In this document: positions 26,813 to 34,676 of the stretch, in pieces
Numbering within the stretch: position 1 is the stretch's first letter
Layout: every line of letters starts with the position of its first letter
Source: Flavicella sp964230805
Lineage (GTDB): Bacteria; Bacteroidota; Bacteroidia; Flavobacteriales; Flavobacteriaceae
DNA length: 64,000 nt
Assembly (NCBI GenBank): GCA_964230805.1
Contig: CAXRIA010000016.1
Location: 32,121-96,120 of the forward strand
Reading direction: 5' to 3'
Made by a program: the position numbers and the translations under genes
Notes under the pieces: generated by a model
Database searches by the model: none
Told to the model about the DNA's origin: nothing
The model's input: only the letters and a program-made list of their open reading frames with translations

Positions 26813-27718
26813 ATGAATATCAAAAAGTATGTGTTAGTTGGCGTCTTATTGCTTTGTGCAAAAATAGGATTTTCTCAATCTAATTATAATCTGTTGAACG
26901 CAAAAACTGCCGAAGAAATAGGAAAGGTACCAGAACATTTGAAGAACGCAGAAAATGAAGAACCCTTGCCTTATGGCTATGTAAATGATCGTGATATTTT
27001 ATGGTCAAAAGTGGTATGGGAACATATTGATTTGAATCAAAGAATCAATTTGCCTTTGTATTATCCTATCGATTCAACCTATATCGAAAGTTCGCGAAAA
27101 TCTTTGTTCTATACCTTATTGAAGGGGGTGAAATCAGGTGAAATCAAAGAAGTGTATGACGATTCTTTTTTCAGATCCAAATTGACGATGAAGGAGATCG
27201 ATCAAAAATTGACGCGAATTGACACTTCTGACTACGCCTATGAATTGTTAAACGAAGGAGAAACAGATATCAAGGATTATGTAGATGAAGTTACGATCAA
27301 ATCTGAGGATATCGACGGCTACCGTATCAAAGGGATTTGGTATTTTGACAAAAGACAAGGAGAAATGTCTTATCGTATTTTGGCATTGGCTCCCATGGCA
27401 CCTGACGTTCAAATACTCGGAAGAGAAGAAATGGCATCTGAAGAAAGCTTGCCCTTGTTTTGGGTTTATTATCCAAGTGCAAGAAAAGTATTGCACAAAG
27501 GAATGGCCTTTAATGAAAAAAACAATCGTTCCCCAATATCCTTTGACAAAATTTTAAATGCCCGTAGATTTTCTTCCATCATTCTTCGGGAAGAGAACTT
27601 GTATGGAAACAGGAGCGTGGCAGACTACATTCGTGGAAATTCCTTTTTACAGGTCATTGAATCTGAGCGTATCAAAGAGAATATCCGAGACAAGGAAATT
27701 GATATGTGGAATTACTAA
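26813..27718 (+). CDS. gldN: GldN, periplasmic ring protein of the T9SS
   Basis: A 301-residue exported protein. From the ATG at 26813 the signal peptide is MNIKKYVLVGVLLLCAKIGFSQ. An in-frame ATG at 26801 would add four residues; the purine-rich AAGGAAGA between them favours the later start, but this is not certain. GldN binds GldK to form the periplasmic ring on the GldLM motor. The segment around PYGYVNDRDILWSKVVWEHI is typical of the family. It is the last gene of gldKLMN; no strong terminator follows. Confidence 0.94.
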   Translation: MNIKKYVLVGVLLLCAKIGFSQSNYNLLNAKTAEEIGKVPEHLKNAENEEPLPYGYVNDRDILWSKVVWEHIDLNQRINLPLYYPIDSTYIESSRKSLFYTLLKGVKSGEIKEVYDDSFFRSKLTMKEIDQKLTRIDTSDYAYELLNEGETDIKDYVDEVTIKSEDIDGYRIKGIWYFDKRQGEMSYRILALAPMAPDVQILGREEMASEESLPLFWVYYPSARKVLHKGMAFNEKNNRSPISFDKILNARRFSSIILREENLYGNRSVADYIRGNSFLQVIESERIKENIRDKEIDMWNY

Positions 27719-27783
27719 CAAGGGTCTAAAAATTTCCATGAACTTTATTAAGAACAGTTGAAATACGGCTTTTCTTTTTTCGT

Positions 27784-27799
27784 TGCCTGGTAGCAGGCA
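27784..27799. promoter_or_regulatory. Inverted repeat upstream of the FAD oxidoreductase gene
   Basis: TGCCTG and CAGGCA form a perfect 6-bp repeat around a GTAG loop, 33 bases before the ATG. No T run follows, so it is not a standard terminator. It could be a protein-binding site or a small mRNA-end hairpin for gldN. Confidence 0.35.
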
Positions 27800-27819
27800 T
27801 ACTCAAAGAAAATTAAGTT

Positions 27820-27827
27820 TACCTTTG
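27820..27827 (+). promoter_or_regulatory. TAnnTTTG element just before the FAD oxidoreductase start
   Basis: TACCTTTG matches the consensus exactly and ends 5 bases before the ATG at 27832. If used, transcription would begin at or next to the start codon. No -33 TTTG at the right spacing was found. Confidence 0.45.
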
Positions 27828-27831
27828 TGTT

Positions 27832-28869
27832 ATGGAAGTAGACTATATTGTTGTTGGATTTGGTTTGGCAGGAATGGCCTTTGTAAAAACCTTAGAAGAA
27901 CATCAGAAATCATTTGTCGTTTTTGAAGATGCTTCTCAAACTTCTTCAAATGTGGCAGGAGGGGTCTACAATCCCGTTGTTTTGAAAAGATTTACGCCCG
28001 TTTGGCAAGGAGATGTTCAGTTGAAAGAAGCCATTCCTTTCTACAAACAATTGGAGAAAAAATTTAACACTACGTATGATTACAAATTTGAAACTCTTCG
28101 AATTTTTAGTTCCGTAGAGGAGCAAAACAATTGGTATGTTGCTTCCGAAAAACCTTTGTTAAAAGAGTATTTAGACGATCACATTGTTACAAAGAAACAC
28201 CACGGCCTTGTCGCTGATTTCGGTCTGGGAAAGGTCAAAAAAACAGGCCGGATAGCCGTCAAGAAACTCATAGACGACTATAAGAATTATTTAATTGCAA
28301 AAGAGAAAATTTTGTTTGAAAGCTTTGTTTATGCAGACATCGAATTTCGGGAAAACAAAGTCTTCTACAAAGGAGTCAATGCAAAAAAAATCATTTTTTG
28401 TGAAGGGTATGGGATGCACAAAAATCCATTTTTTTCTTACTTACCAATGCAAGAAGCTAAAGGAGAGACAATCACCATTTACGCGCCAGAACTAAAGGTT
28501 GATTTTTTGATAAAATCGGCTGTTTTTGTGTTGCCTATCGGTGAAGATTGCTACAAAATAGGGGCTACGTTCAATTGGAAGGATAAAACGGCAACGCCCA
28601 CAATGGAAGGAAAAATGGAGCTCACAGAAAAGTTGGAAAGTTTTATGAAAGTGCCTTACAAGGTTATCGATCATACAGCGGGAATTCGCCCCACGGTCAA
28701 AGATAGAAGGCCGTTGGTGGGGTTGCATTCTGAATTTCAACAACTCGCTATTTTGAACGGATTGGGAACCAGAGGGGTCATGATTGCTCCAAAACTAGCC
28801 AATGAATTGTACTATTATATCGAGCATAATGATTTGTTAGATCCTGAATGCGATATTGCAAGGTTTTAA
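27832..28869 (+). CDS. FAD-dependent oxidoreductase (DAO family)
   Basis: A 345-residue protein. The N-terminus has a beta-alpha-beta FAD fold, VDYIVVGFGLAGMAFVKTL (GxGxxG at about 9-14), then GGVYNPVVLKRF and, near the C-terminus, IRPTVKDRRPLVG and LNGLGTRGVMIAP, the pattern of D-amino-acid oxidase/glycine oxidase-like enzymes. The substrate is unknown. The start cannot be later because the FAD motif begins at residue 9. It follows gldN by 113 bases; whether it takes part in gliding is unknown. Confidence 0.85.
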   Translation: MEVDYIVVGFGLAGMAFVKTLEEHQKSFVVFEDASQTSSNVAGGVYNPVVLKRFTPVWQGDVQLKEAIPFYKQLEKKFNTTYDYKFETLRIFSSVEEQNNWYVASEKPLLKEYLDDHIVTKKHHGLVADFGLGKVKKTGRIAVKKLIDDYKNYLIAKEKILFESFVYADIEFRENKVFYKGVNAKKIIFCEGYGMHKNPFFSYLPMQEAKGETITIYAPELKVDFLIKSAVFVLPIGEDCYKIGATFNWKDKTATPTMEGKMELTEKLESFMKVPYKVIDHTAGIRPTVKDRRPLVGLHSEFQQLAILNGLGTRGVMIAPKLANELYYYIEHNDLLDPECDIARF

Positions 28870-28874
28870 ACGCT

Positions 28875-29261
28875 TTATTTTGATCGAATTGATTTGTCAA
28901 AGGAAATGAACAAGTTGATCCAAATGATACGTGCAATTTTGAGATTGATCGGCCCACTTAGTATCAATACCACAATAATGCCAAGGAATGATTCCCACAA
29001 GGCAAGACCCAATATGAAATGACTGATTAGAAATACAGTAATGGAAATGCCAACGGTAAGTGCATAGGCAACATACATCGCTCCATAGAAAAAAGAGGGT
29101 TCTAACATGTATTTTAAATCACAATTGGGGCAATTTGAATGCAACTGTGTGATTTTTGATAGATTCCATGTTTTTTTGTGCAGGAAAAAATCTCCTTCGT
29201 GACATTGGGGACACTTAAAATGAACAATACTATAAAGTTTGTTCCCTTTTTGAATACACAT
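28875..29261 (-). CDS. DUF983 membrane protein with zinc-ribbon-like N-terminus
   Basis: A 128-residue protein. The N-terminus has CPQC (about 17-20) and CPNC (about 44-47), a likely zinc-binding pair. The C-terminus has two hydrophobic segments (about 58-80 and 85-105). This is the DUF983 family; its role is not settled. It is convergent with the FAD gene (5-base gap). Its promoter region carries a Crp/Fnr-like palindrome (29304-29317) and a perfect TAnnTTTG element, so it is probably under activator control. Confidence 0.82.
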   Translation of the reverse strand: MCIQKGNKLYSIVHFKCPQCHEGDFFLHKKTWNLSKITQLHSNCPNCDLKYMLEPSFFYGAMYVAYALTVGISITVFLISHFILGLALWESFLGIIVVLILSGPINLKIARIIWINLFISFDKSIRSK

Positions 29262-29273
29262 CTTATTTTTTTA

Positions 29274-29281
29274 CAAAGATA
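29274..29281 (-). promoter_or_regulatory. TAnnTTTG element of DUF983 promoter
   Basis: CAAAGATA on the plus strand reads TATCTTTG on the minus strand, 12 bases upstream of the DUF983 ATG. It lies 22 bases downstream of the palindrome at 29304-29317. No -33 TTTG is present in the spacer, which fits activator dependence. Confidence 0.65.
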
Positions 29282-29303
29282 AAAAGTTCCTTGCTACATC
29301 AGA

Positions 29304-29317
29304 GTAACTTTGGTTAC
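29304..29317 (-). promoter_or_regulatory. Crp/Fnr-like operator upstream of DUF983 gene
   Basis: The minus strand reads GTAACCAAAGTTAC, a perfect 5-4-5 palindrome in its arms. The same 14 bases occur at 30637-30650 with the same 22-base distance to a TAnnTTTG element. The identity extends to TGTGTAACCAAAGTTACT in both. Binding by a Crp/Fnr-family activator is inferred from the palindrome type and position. Confidence 0.65.
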
Positions 29318-29393
29318 ACACCATGTTTTTTGGGATTTCTATTTTATTGTAATAAACAATCCATAGATGAAGGCTAGACTTTTGGGTCAAAGC

Positions 29394-29780
29394 TTACTTG
29401 TCAAGAATTTTTTTAATATTCGGTTTGAAGTAAGAGGGGCCTTTCAATACTTTTCCATCTTCCCGATAAATAGGTTTTCCATCGGCGCCCAGTTTGCTCA
29501 TGTTACTTCGCTGAATTTCGTCAAACACTTCTTCAATCTTATGTTGCATGCCGTGTTCCAGAATGGTTCCACACAAAATGTAAAGCATGTCTCCCAGTGC
29601 ATCTGCAACTTCTACCAAATCATTATTGTTGGCAGCCTCTAAATATTCTTCATTTTCTTCGGCCATGAGGTTGAAACGGAGCTTGTTTTTTGCCGCTCCC
29701 AGATCTGCGGTTGGGGATTGATTGATTCCTAATTTAAATGATTCATGAAATAGTTGAACAGCTTTGATTTTGTTTTTCAT
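29394..29780 (-). CDS. MazG/HisE-like nucleotide pyrophosphohydrolase
   Basis: A 128-residue all-alpha protein. The helix-borne motif AEENEEYLEA (about 40-49) followed by LVEVADALGDMLYIL (about 55-69) gives the ExxE...ExxD metal site of the MazG / phosphoribosyl-ATP pyrophosphohydrolase superfamily. It is expected to hydrolyse a nucleoside triphosphate or related pyrophosphate in the cytosol. It is not HisE itself, since no his genes are nearby. The C-terminal GKPIYREDGKVLKGPSYFKP tail is typical of this subgroup. Confidence 0.85.
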   Translation of the reverse strand: MKNKIKAVQLFHESFKLGINQSPTADLGAAKNKLRFNLMAEENEEYLEAANNNDLVEVADALGDMLYILCGTILEHGMQHKIEEVFDEIQRSNMSKLGADGKPIYREDGKVLKGPSYFKPNIKKILDK

Positions 29781-29873
29781 TAGGGTCGGTATTTTTTTAA
29801 AGTTTGAGAAAATAAAAAAGAAATGTATTGACTCATTTTAAATCGGAAATGGTAGGATCCGATCTCTTTTGTT

Positions 29874-29881
29874 TATTTTTG
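29874..29881 (+). promoter_or_regulatory. TAnnTTTG element before the 62-residue membrane protein gene
   Basis: TATTTTTG, 16 bases before the ATG at 29898. No good -33 element was found. Confidence 0.45.
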
Positions 29882-29897
29882 TTAAAAATACAAAAAT

Positions 29898-30086
29898 ATG
29901 TTTAGTCGAGGTCAGTTAGTTTTTGCAGCTTTTTTTGTGGTCGCTTTTATTCTTCTTATGTTTTGGAGCTACCGAAAAGATTTTAAATTGCACCAAATAC
30001 ATTATAAGAATGGTGCTTTTAAAGTGGGTTTGATTTGTGTAATTGTCATTTTTGTATTTGTCGTTTTACGGATTCTAGTACATTAA
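29898..30086 (+). CDS. Small membrane protein of 62 residues, function unknown
   Basis: Two hydrophobic segments (about 6-23 and 43-60) are separated by a basic loop (YRKDFKLHQIHYKNGAFK). A perfect TAnnTTTG element lies just upstream, and the gene sits in its own intergenic slot, convergent with the DUF423 gene. I do not recognise a characterised family. Length, hydropathy and promoter support a real gene. Confidence 0.65.
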   Translation: MFSRGQLVFAAFFVVAFILLMFWSYRKDFKLHQIHYKNGAFKVGLICVIVIFVFVVLRILVH

Positions 30087-30129
30087 AATGGCTGATAACT
30101 GGGTTGAGTTAAATTGCATTTTTTTAAGA

Positions 30130-30507
30130 TTAAATTTTTTCGTTTTTCAATATTTGAAAAGCCAATTTCAGCCAACCAAAAATTAAAATGAGGCCACCTA
30201 TTGGAGTTAAAAACCAACTGTATTTCACTGGAACCCATTCCAAGGTGATGAGATAAATTGATCCTGAAAAGAGAAGAATCCCCAATAGAAAGATCCACGC
30301 AATTGTTTTTTTTTCTTTTTCTGAAAAATAAGTGGAGCAACCCACAATAAGTACTATTACAATGTGGAAAAGCTGATATCGCACGGCGGTCTCATAACTT
30401 TGCATGCGACTGGGTGTCAGAATCTCATTCAGTGCATGGGCTCCGAATGCACCCAAAGCAATGCCAAGAGCACCCAAAAAAGAGGCAAAAGATAAAATTT
30501 TGTTCAT
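30130..30507 (-). CDS. DUF423 family membrane protein
   Basis: A 125-residue protein from the ATG at 30507, beginning MNKILSFASFLGALGIALGA with FGAHAL at about 22-27, the signature of the DUF423 (YgdD-like) inner-membrane family. Four hydrophobic segments are visible. The function is unknown. The frame opens 23 codons further upstream, but that part is polar and lies across its own promoter element (30527-30534). Confidence 0.85.
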   Translation of the reverse strand: MNKILSFASFLGALGIALGAFGAHALNEILTPSRMQSYETAVRYQLFHIVIVLIVGCSTYFSEKEKKTIAWIFLLGILLFSGSIYLITLEWVPVKYSWFLTPIGGLILIFGWLKLAFQILKNEKI

Positions 30508-30526
30508 GTAACTTTGATTGAGATCA

Positions 30527-30534
30527 CAAAGATA
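30527..30534 (-). promoter_or_regulatory. TAnnTTTG element of DUF423 promoter
   Basis: Minus-strand TATCTTTG, 20 bases before the DUF423 ATG. Unlike the DUF983 promoter it has no palindrome at the matching distance. Confidence 0.5.
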
Positions 30535-30636
30535 ATTATTCTTTCCTAAGCCTAGGGCTTGTCGATCTTGTTTCACGCAGTGTTCGTAGCTCTGATATAG
30601 ATATTTTACTTGTCAAAGAAATTGAATAACTGCTGT

Positions 30637-30650
30637 GTAACCAAAGTTAC
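30637..30650 (+). promoter_or_regulatory. Crp/Fnr-like operator upstream of thioredoxin/rhodanese genes
   Basis: GTAACCAAAGTTAC, identical to the site at 29304-29317. Its centre lies 36.5 bases before the G of the TATTTTTG element at 30673-30680, the same as at the first site. This places it near -41.5 if transcription starts about 5 bases after that element, the class II activator position. Confidence 0.65.
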
Positions 30651-30672
30651 TGTGTAGGAATAGAGAACAGGG

Positions 30673-30680
30673 TATTTTTG
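30673..30680 (+). promoter_or_regulatory. TAnnTTTG element of thioredoxin-family gene promoter
   Basis: TATTTTTG, with a 22-base gap to the upstream palindrome and no -33 TTTG in that gap. Confidence 0.62.
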
Positions 30681-30707
30681 TGTCAAATAACGAAAGTAAT
30701 GACAATT

Positions 30708-31310
30708 ATGGAAACACAAACAGCAATATTTTCATATGCATCGTATTTGAAAAGAGTAAAAGAATTGCTCAAAGCAGGCAAGGTTACAGGTGACCAACAA
30801 TCACCAATACTTTTAGAAACAACAGCCTTAAACTTGAAGAGAATGGAGAGAGTGTACGAAAAACAAACTTTTTCAGAGGAAACACTTCAAACGCTTGATC
30901 GTTTGGAGAGACATTTGAATTGGGTTGTGTTGGTAGAAGGTTGGTGTGCAGATGCTTCACAAAACATACCCATTTTAGCAAAAATGGCCTCGCTCTCAAA
31001 ACACATTGATGTCAATTTTATTTTGAGAGATGAAAACCCAGAGATGATGAATCAATATTTGACCAATGGAGGTAAAGCGATTCCTAAGTTGATTTGTTAC
31101 GATGCCATCACTGGTGAAGAACTCGGTACGTGGGGGCCAAGGCCTACTTTCATTCAACAACAAGTGAAACAGATAAAAGCAGCTAATCCTGCGATTTCAA
31201 AAGTTGAATTTCATAAATTGGTACAAAAGATGTACGCCAAAGACAAAGGAATGAGTATTCAAGAAGATTTTACTGCTTTGATGAATGAATGGAATCATAA
31301 TGACTTATAA
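30708..31310 (+). CDS. Thioredoxin-family protein with single active-site cysteine
   Basis: A 200-residue protein from the ATG at 30708 (METQTAIFSY); an in-frame ATG at 30699 is equally possible. The thioredoxin-like core carries VLVEGWCADASQNIP, where WCADAS replaces the WCxxC pair, so there is one Cys at this site. Downstream the cis-Pro region KAIPKLICYD is present. Such proteins may act as monothiol reductases or bacilliredoxin-like factors; this is inference. It is the first gene of a three-gene run with two rhodanese genes and is driven by the activator-type promoter at 30637-30680. Confidence 0.82.
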   Translation: METQTAIFSYASYLKRVKELLKAGKVTGDQQSPILLETTALNLKRMERVYEKQTFSEETLQTLDRLERHLNWVVLVEGWCADASQNIPILAKMASLSKHIDVNFILRDENPEMMNQYLTNGGKAIPKLICYDAITGEELGTWGPRPTFIQQQVKQIKAANPAISKVEFHKLVQKMYAKDKGMSIQEDFTALMNEWNHNDL

Positions 31311-31695
31311 AAAGAAGATAGGGTTGTTTGCCGTTTGCTTACTACTGAGCTGTCACACACAAAAAAGAGATGCTATGCTGGTGCAAGATATTTCTCCGGA
31401 AGAATTGAAGGAGTTTAGGCAGGGGCAAAAAGGAATTTTACTAGATGTTCGCACACCAATTGAAGTAGCAGCAGGGTTTATCAAAGGCGCGAAATTTGTT
31501 GATTTTTACGGAGCTAGTTTTGAAGATAAATCGGCGGTTTTTTCAAAAGAAATAGACATTTATGTGTATTGTAGGTCAGGGGCAAGAAGTGAAAAAGCAG
31601 CTCGTATTTTGGCCACGAAGGGATATAAAAAAGTATACAATTTGAAGGGGGGAATTCGCGCATGGGTTGCGCAAGGTTTTCCTTTAGAAAAATAA
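31300..31695 (+). CDS. Rhodanese-domain lipoprotein
   Basis: A 131-residue protein from the ATG at 31300, which overlaps the thioredoxin gene by 11 bases. The lipoprotein signal ends LLLSC, so it is envelope-anchored. The rhodanese domain has LLDVRTPIEVAAGFIKGA and the active loop YCRSGARS with catalytic Cys. It is a probable sulfurtransferase or sulfane-sulfur carrier. The overlap points to translational coupling with the gene before it. Confidence 0.88.
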   Translation: MTYKKKIGLFAVCLLLSCHTQKRDAMLVQDISPEELKEFRQGQKGILLDVRTPIEVAAGFIKGAKFVDFYGASFEDKSAVFSKEIDIYVYCRSGARSEKAARILATKGYKKVYNLKGGIRAWVAQGFPLEK

Positions 31696-31701
31696 AAAAG
31701 T

Positions 31702-32001
31702 ATGGGAATATTTGATTTTTTGAGAAGAGACAAAAACAACGAAGAAGTAATTTTAAATGCCAAGAAACAGGGAGCTATTTTAATCGATGTCCGAACAGTG
31801 GAAGAGTATCGAAAGGGGTATGTTGACGGGAGTAAAAATATACCGCTTGATTTATTGCGTGACAATTTAAATGAAATAAAAAAAATGCAACAACCGTTAT
31901 TGGTCTGCTGTGCAAGTGGTGTACGAAGTGGTCAAGCGAAGGTTTTATTAAAAAAAGAAGGAATTTCTTGCATCAACATAGGTAGCTGGAGGAACTATTA
32001 A
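31702..32001 (+). CDS. Rhodanese-domain protein, cytoplasmic
   Basis: A 99-residue single-domain rhodanese: ILIDVRTVEEYRKGYVDGS and the active loop CCASGVRS with a double Cys. It has no signal peptide, so a cytosolic place is likely, paired with the lipoprotein rhodanese 6 bases upstream. The short length is normal for the PspE/GlpE-like type. Confidence 0.87.
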   Translation: MGIFDFLRRDKNNEEVILNAKKQGAILIDVRTVEEYRKGYVDGSKNIPLDLLRDNLNEIKKMQQPLLVCCASGVRSGQAKVLLKKEGISCINIGSWRNY

Positions 32002-32042
32002 ATATCGAGTGGATACATTGTGATATGGATTTATTTTTGAAG

Positions 32043-33167
32043 TCAAACCATAAATAAAGAGGCGGCAATTCCATCTGTTAGAAATTTTCCTTTGGCCGTT
32101 GTTTTTAAGAATTGATTTTCAGTTTTCAGCGTTCTTTCCTTTAGAAAAGGAATGGCTTCTTTTTGAAGGTGCTCGTAGAATTCAGCTCCAAAATCACCGA
32201 TGATTTTTTTGAATGAAACGCCCTCAATAGTCCGCAAGCCTGTCATGATATATTCGTTGTATCGATCGGTTTTTGTCAAGTTTTCGTAGGTTAATGCGAG
32301 TTCATTTTGTTGCAGTTTCTGGATGTATTTTGCATTGTTTGAGACATTCCAAGAGCGTTGTTTTCCATTAAACGAGTGTGCCGAAGGCCCTATTCCAAGA
32401 TAAAAATCTCCTTGCCAGTATGCGCTGTTGTGTTTCGAAAAATAGTCAGGTTTTCCGAAATTGGAAATTTCGTACGGCACAAAACCATGTTTTTTCGTTT
32501 CAGAAAGCAATGTTTGAAAATGTGCATAAGCCAAATTTTCATCCAGTTCGGGAATTTTCTTATTTTTTATAAAACTTGCCAAGGCTGTTTTTTCTTCTAC
32601 GGTTAAGGCATAGCTTGAAATGTGTGGAATTCCCATGTCGAAGACATTTCGCAAATTTTCTTTCCAACGCTCATTAGACAAGCCAGGAATGCCATAAATT
32701 AGATCAATGCTAATGTTTTTAAAATATTTTTTTGCGATGAGCAAACATTTTTTTGCTTCGGTTGCGTTGTGCGAACGATGCATCATTTTTAAGTCTTCGT
32801 CAAAAAATGATTGAATTCCGATACTCAATCTATTGATGGCTGTTTTAGAGAGTTCAATAATTTTTTCTTTCGATAAATCATCTGGGTTTGCCTCTAATGT
32901 AATTTCAGGATTCTCATCAACAATGTAATATTCTTTGATGTCTTGGAGTATGGAATTGATTTCGCGTGTTGTCAATAAACTTGGTGTTCCGCCTCCAAAA
33001 TAGATCGTTTTTATTTTTTGATTCGGCAATTCATCAGAACGAAGAATAAGTTCTTTTTGAATCGATTCTAATAAAGGTTTCTTATTTTTTAAAGAGGTTG
33101 AAAAATGAAAATCACAATAATGACACGCTTGTTTGCAAAAAGGAATATGGATGTAGATGCCGGGCAT
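32043..33167 (-). CDS. hemW: Radical SAM heme chaperone HemW (CPO-like)
   Basis: A 374-residue protein. The radical SAM cluster site CKQACHYC (Cys11, Cys15, Cys18) is followed by TIYFGGGTPSLL and IGIQSFFDEDLKMMHRSHNA. This pattern fits HemW, the heme chaperone formerly confused with HemN; HemN-specific N-terminal residues are lacking. The GLRTIEGVSF segment near the C-terminus is typical. It is convergent with the rhodanese genes; 218 bases separate it from trmN6 upstream. Confidence 0.92.
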   Translation of the reverse strand: MPGIYIHIPFCKQACHYCDFHFSTSLKNKKPLLESIQKELILRSDELPNQKIKTIYFGGGTPSLLTTREINSILQDIKEYYIVDENPEITLEANPDDLSKEKIIELSKTAINRLSIGIQSFFDEDLKMMHRSHNATEAKKCLLIAKKYFKNISIDLIYGIPGLSNERWKENLRNVFDMGIPHISSYALTVEEKTALASFIKNKKIPELDENLAYAHFQTLLSETKKHGFVPYEISNFGKPDYFSKHNSAYWQGDFYLGIGPSAHSFNGKQRSWNVSNNAKYIQKLQQNELALTYENLTKTDRYNEYIMTGLRTIEGVSFKKIIGDFGAEFYEHLQKEAIPFLKERTLKTENQFLKTTAKGKFLTDGIAASLFMV

Positions 33168-33385
33168 TGTAATTGGTTGAGTGATATGGAACGTATGTCG
33201 AAATAGCCTGTGTGGCTTGAAAACGAATGAAATTTAATGAAAAATCACTACATTCTATGTATGCAGTTTTTTAAGTTTCATGATGTCAAAATACTTCTTG
33301 AATGTAAATGTATCAATTCTCAATGAGTACATGCGAATTCCCAAAACATTTTTTTGTCCGATCGATTTGATTGAGGAAAGGTCAA

Positions 33386-34090
33386 TTACAAATAAAAATC
33401 GTTCACAAGGTTTTCATAAGCCGTCGTTCTTTTGTGACGCTCTGTTTCAAGAGTTAACGTATCAAATTTTGTGTCTGTCTTTCGGAATGAAAATTCGAAC
33501 AAGCTTCTTTTTATCTTACTTTGTTGATTTCCTTGTACTCGACAGATTTGTTTGGGATACAAATTATGTTTTTTTGCAATTGCTAGTATGTTTTCTTCCT
33601 CTTTGAAAGGGGCAATCATGGTGAATCGTCCTTCGCGAGAAAGTAGTTTTGCAACGGAAGCAAAAAGATGCGTGAATGGTAATGACGATGTGAAACGTGC
33701 TTGTTTTCGTTTCGGATGCATCGAAGACTGTGTTTCTTCAAAAAAGGGAGGATTGGAGACGATTAAGTCGTACTGCTCATCCATTTCGTCAGCGAATTCC
33801 AAAAGAGAGGCGTGGTAACAAAACAACCGATCTGCCCAAGGGCTGTTTTCAAAATTTTCGACGGCCTGTTCGTAAGCATCCTCATCAATTTCGATAGCAT
33901 CGATGGTGTCAGAAGATGTTTTTTGAGCAAGCATGAGAGCAATCAAACCTGTACCTGTACCGACGTCTAGAATAGAGAAATCATTGTTCGTTTGTGTCCA
34001 AGCTCCAAGCAATACACCATCAGTGCCGATTTTCATTGCGCAGCGATCTTGTTGAATACAAAATTCTTTAAACTGAAAAGGCTTGCTCAT
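33386..34090 (-). CDS. trmN6: tRNA1(Val) adenine-37 N6-methyltransferase
   Basis: A 234-residue SAM-dependent methyltransferase. Motif I LDVGTGTGLIALMLA is at about 41-55, and the catalytic NPPF is at 113-116 (VSNPPFFEE). The TrmN6/YfiC family methylates N6 of A37 in tRNA-Val. It lies 45 bases after the rimM stop in the rpsP-rimM run, a setting that supports a role in translation. Confidence 0.88.
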   Translation of the reverse strand: MSKPFQFKEFCIQQDRCAMKIGTDGVLLGAWTQTNNDFSILDVGTGTGLIALMLAQKTSSDTIDAIEIDEDAYEQAVENFENSPWADRLFCYHASLLEFADEMDEQYDLIVSNPPFFEETQSSMHPKRKQARFTSSLPFTHLFASVAKLLSREGRFTMIAPFKEEENILAIAKKHNLYPKQICRVQGNQQSKIKRSLFEFSFRKTDTKFDTLTLETERHKRTTAYENLVNDFYL

Positions 34091-34135
34091 AGGGTGTTTT
34101 TTTAGGAGATTGGTGTAGCCTCGTTTGGAATGTGT

Positions 34136-34660
34136 TTAGAGATACATTTCAATCAACCCTTGAGGCGTTTTAAGATGTAGCTTTTTGTGGTCGCGATCTA
34201 CCTGAAGTATGAATTCATCAATCATGGGTATAAGTATTTGCCTTCCTTCTTTTTGGACTTCAAAAAGAGCCTGTGCTGTAGTGTCATTGACACCTGTAAC
34301 AATACCGATATCACCGTGGGTTTCGTCTATCACGGAGAAACCGATAATTTCATGATAATAAAATTGATTTCCTGTGAGTTTTGGAAGTAGGGTAAGCGGG
34401 AGGTAAATATCCGACTTTAAAATTGATTCAGCATCCTCTTCGCTCTCAATTCCTTCGAACCGAACCCGCAATTGGTTTCCTTTTTGGAGCAAAGATTCTT
34501 GTATAAAAAATGGAATCAGATTGTTGCCTAAATTGACAAAAACAGATTCCATTTTCTGATAAATTTCTGGTTCATCCGTGTCAAGTTTGATCACGACCTC
34601 ACCTTTAAAACTGTGCTTTCTAACGATTTTACCTAAATAAAAGCAATCTTCTTTACGCAT
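34136..34660 (-). CDS. rimM: Ribosome maturation factor RimM
   Basis: A 174-residue protein. The N-terminal RimM domain begins YLGKIVRKHSFKGEVVIKLD; the C-terminal PRC-barrel contains YYHEIIGFSVIDETHGDIGI and LIPMIDEFI. It assists 16S rRNA processing and 30S head assembly through S19. It lies 16 bases after rpsP, the usual partner. Confidence 0.96.
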   Translation of the reverse strand: MRKEDCFYLGKIVRKHSFKGEVVIKLDTDEPEIYQKMESVFVNLGNNLIPFFIQESLLQKGNQLRVRFEGIESEEDAESILKSDIYLPLTLLPKLTGNQFYYHEIIGFSVIDETHGDIGIVTGVNDTTAQALFEVQKEGRQILIPMIDEFILQVDRDHKKLHLKTPQGLIEMYL

Positions 34661-34676
34661 ATCGTTTGAAAAAGAT

